A stretch of DNA of 6,734 bases from Candidatus Sigynarchaeota archaeon (GTDB lineage: Archaea > Asgardarchaeota > Jordarchaeia > Jordarchaeales > Jordarchaeaceae): contig JAUQYY010000052.1 of NCBI GenBank assembly GCA_030587505.1, positions 1 through 6,734 on the forward strand. The letters run 5' to 3'. Of the stretch, positions 6,608 through 6,734 are shown one piece after another. The position numbers were made by a program, and so were the translations under genes. How positions within the stretch are numbered: the stretch's first letter is position 1; every line of letters starts with the position of its first letter. A model generated the notes under the pieces. It was given only the letters and a program-made list of their open reading frames with translations. It did not search any database and had not been told where the DNA came from.

Positions 6608-6734
6608 GTGTCCGAAATTGACCCGAAGAATCTTAACCTTTTGGAAATGGTTAAACGGGCTTATGATTGCTGTCTCTCGTGTTCCGCGTTTCTTATTTTT
6701 CTAGATCAGAAGGGTGAAGAGATCGTGAAGAAGG
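6608..6734 (+). CDS. [NiFe]-hydrogenase large-subunit C-terminal-tail-like small protein, 3' end outside window
   Basis: Forty-two codons run open from GTG 6608 to the window end with a good ribosome binding site, 25 bp after the activator. The first part, EIDPKNLNLLEMVKRAYDCCLSC (residues 3-25, shown here as motif text only), resembles the EMVxRAYDPCxxCxxH terminus of F420-reducing and F420-non-reducing hydrogenase large subunits (FrhA, MvhA, VhuA). There the two cysteines ligate nickel. Residues 28-42 (FLIFLDQKGEEIVKK) resemble the short strand-turn seen after that motif. Departures are D-C-C in place of D-P-C, and Ser-Ala-Phe in place of the usual Ala-Thr-His, with roughly ten residues apparently missing. 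Stand-alone tails are known: VhuU of Methanococcus is a tiny separately encoded subunit carrying this motif. The body of a large subunit is absent here. It may be a real VhuU-like peptide, a metal-binding accessory, the start of a longer unknown protein, or a decaying duplicate; a broken relative lies at 4157-4235. Confidence 0.6.
   Translation, partial: MSEIDPKNLNLLEMVKRAYDCCLSCSAFLIFLDQKGEEIVKK

Noticed and set aside
1..6734. CRISPR array, tRNA, rRNA or insertion sequence
   Set aside because: No spaced repeat array, cloverleaf-like segment, ribosomal motif, transposase frame or terminal inverted repeats were recognised.

Overview
The window looks archaeal, most likely from a methanogen or methanogen-related euryarchaeon (for example an alkane- or methane-oxidising relative). 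The reasons are a methanogen-style CobN-like chelatase subunit, an archaeal TATA-like element (TTTAAATA) with no convincing bacterial -35/-10 pair, strong GGAGG ribosome binding sites, and two traces of a [NiFe]-hydrogenase large-subunit tail of the Mvh/Vhu/Frh kind. The taxonomic call is inference. All genes lie on the + strand.

Layout: (1) Bases 1-2869 hold the 3' three quarters of a CobN/BchH-type large chelatase subunit, whose 5' end is outside the window. (2) About 90 bp later, a SAM-dependent methyltransferase of the dimerising 'methyltransferase family 2' type (BchU/CrtF/hydroxyindole-O-methyltransferase-like) occupies roughly 2959-4059. Its typical O-methyltransferase His-Asp-Trp motif is absent. 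(3) A 372-bp gap (4060-4431) contains a broken copy of a hydrogenase-tail gene, nested inverted repeats and the probable promoter of the next operon. (4) Bases 4432-5715 encode a double-cubane-cluster protein (HgdB/FldB/YjiM family), followed by its ATP-dependent [4Fe-4S] activator (5740-6582). Together they form a two-component ATP-driven low-potential reductase system. (5) Bases 6608-6734 begin a third gene with its own ribosome binding site. Its 42 visible residues read like the C-terminal tip of a [NiFe]-hydrogenase large subunit, with a Cys-x-x-Cys that would hold nickel, but standing alone.

The first two genes may act together on a tetrapyrrole (metal insertion and methylation). The second group is a probable co-transcribed unit in which the activator hydrolyses ATP to push electrons onto the double-cubane cluster. 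The most unusual point is that this reductase pair is bracketed by two related hydrogenase-tail sequences: one decayed by a stop codon and a one-base deletion, the other apparently open and translated. No tRNA, rRNA, CRISPR array or transposase was seen.
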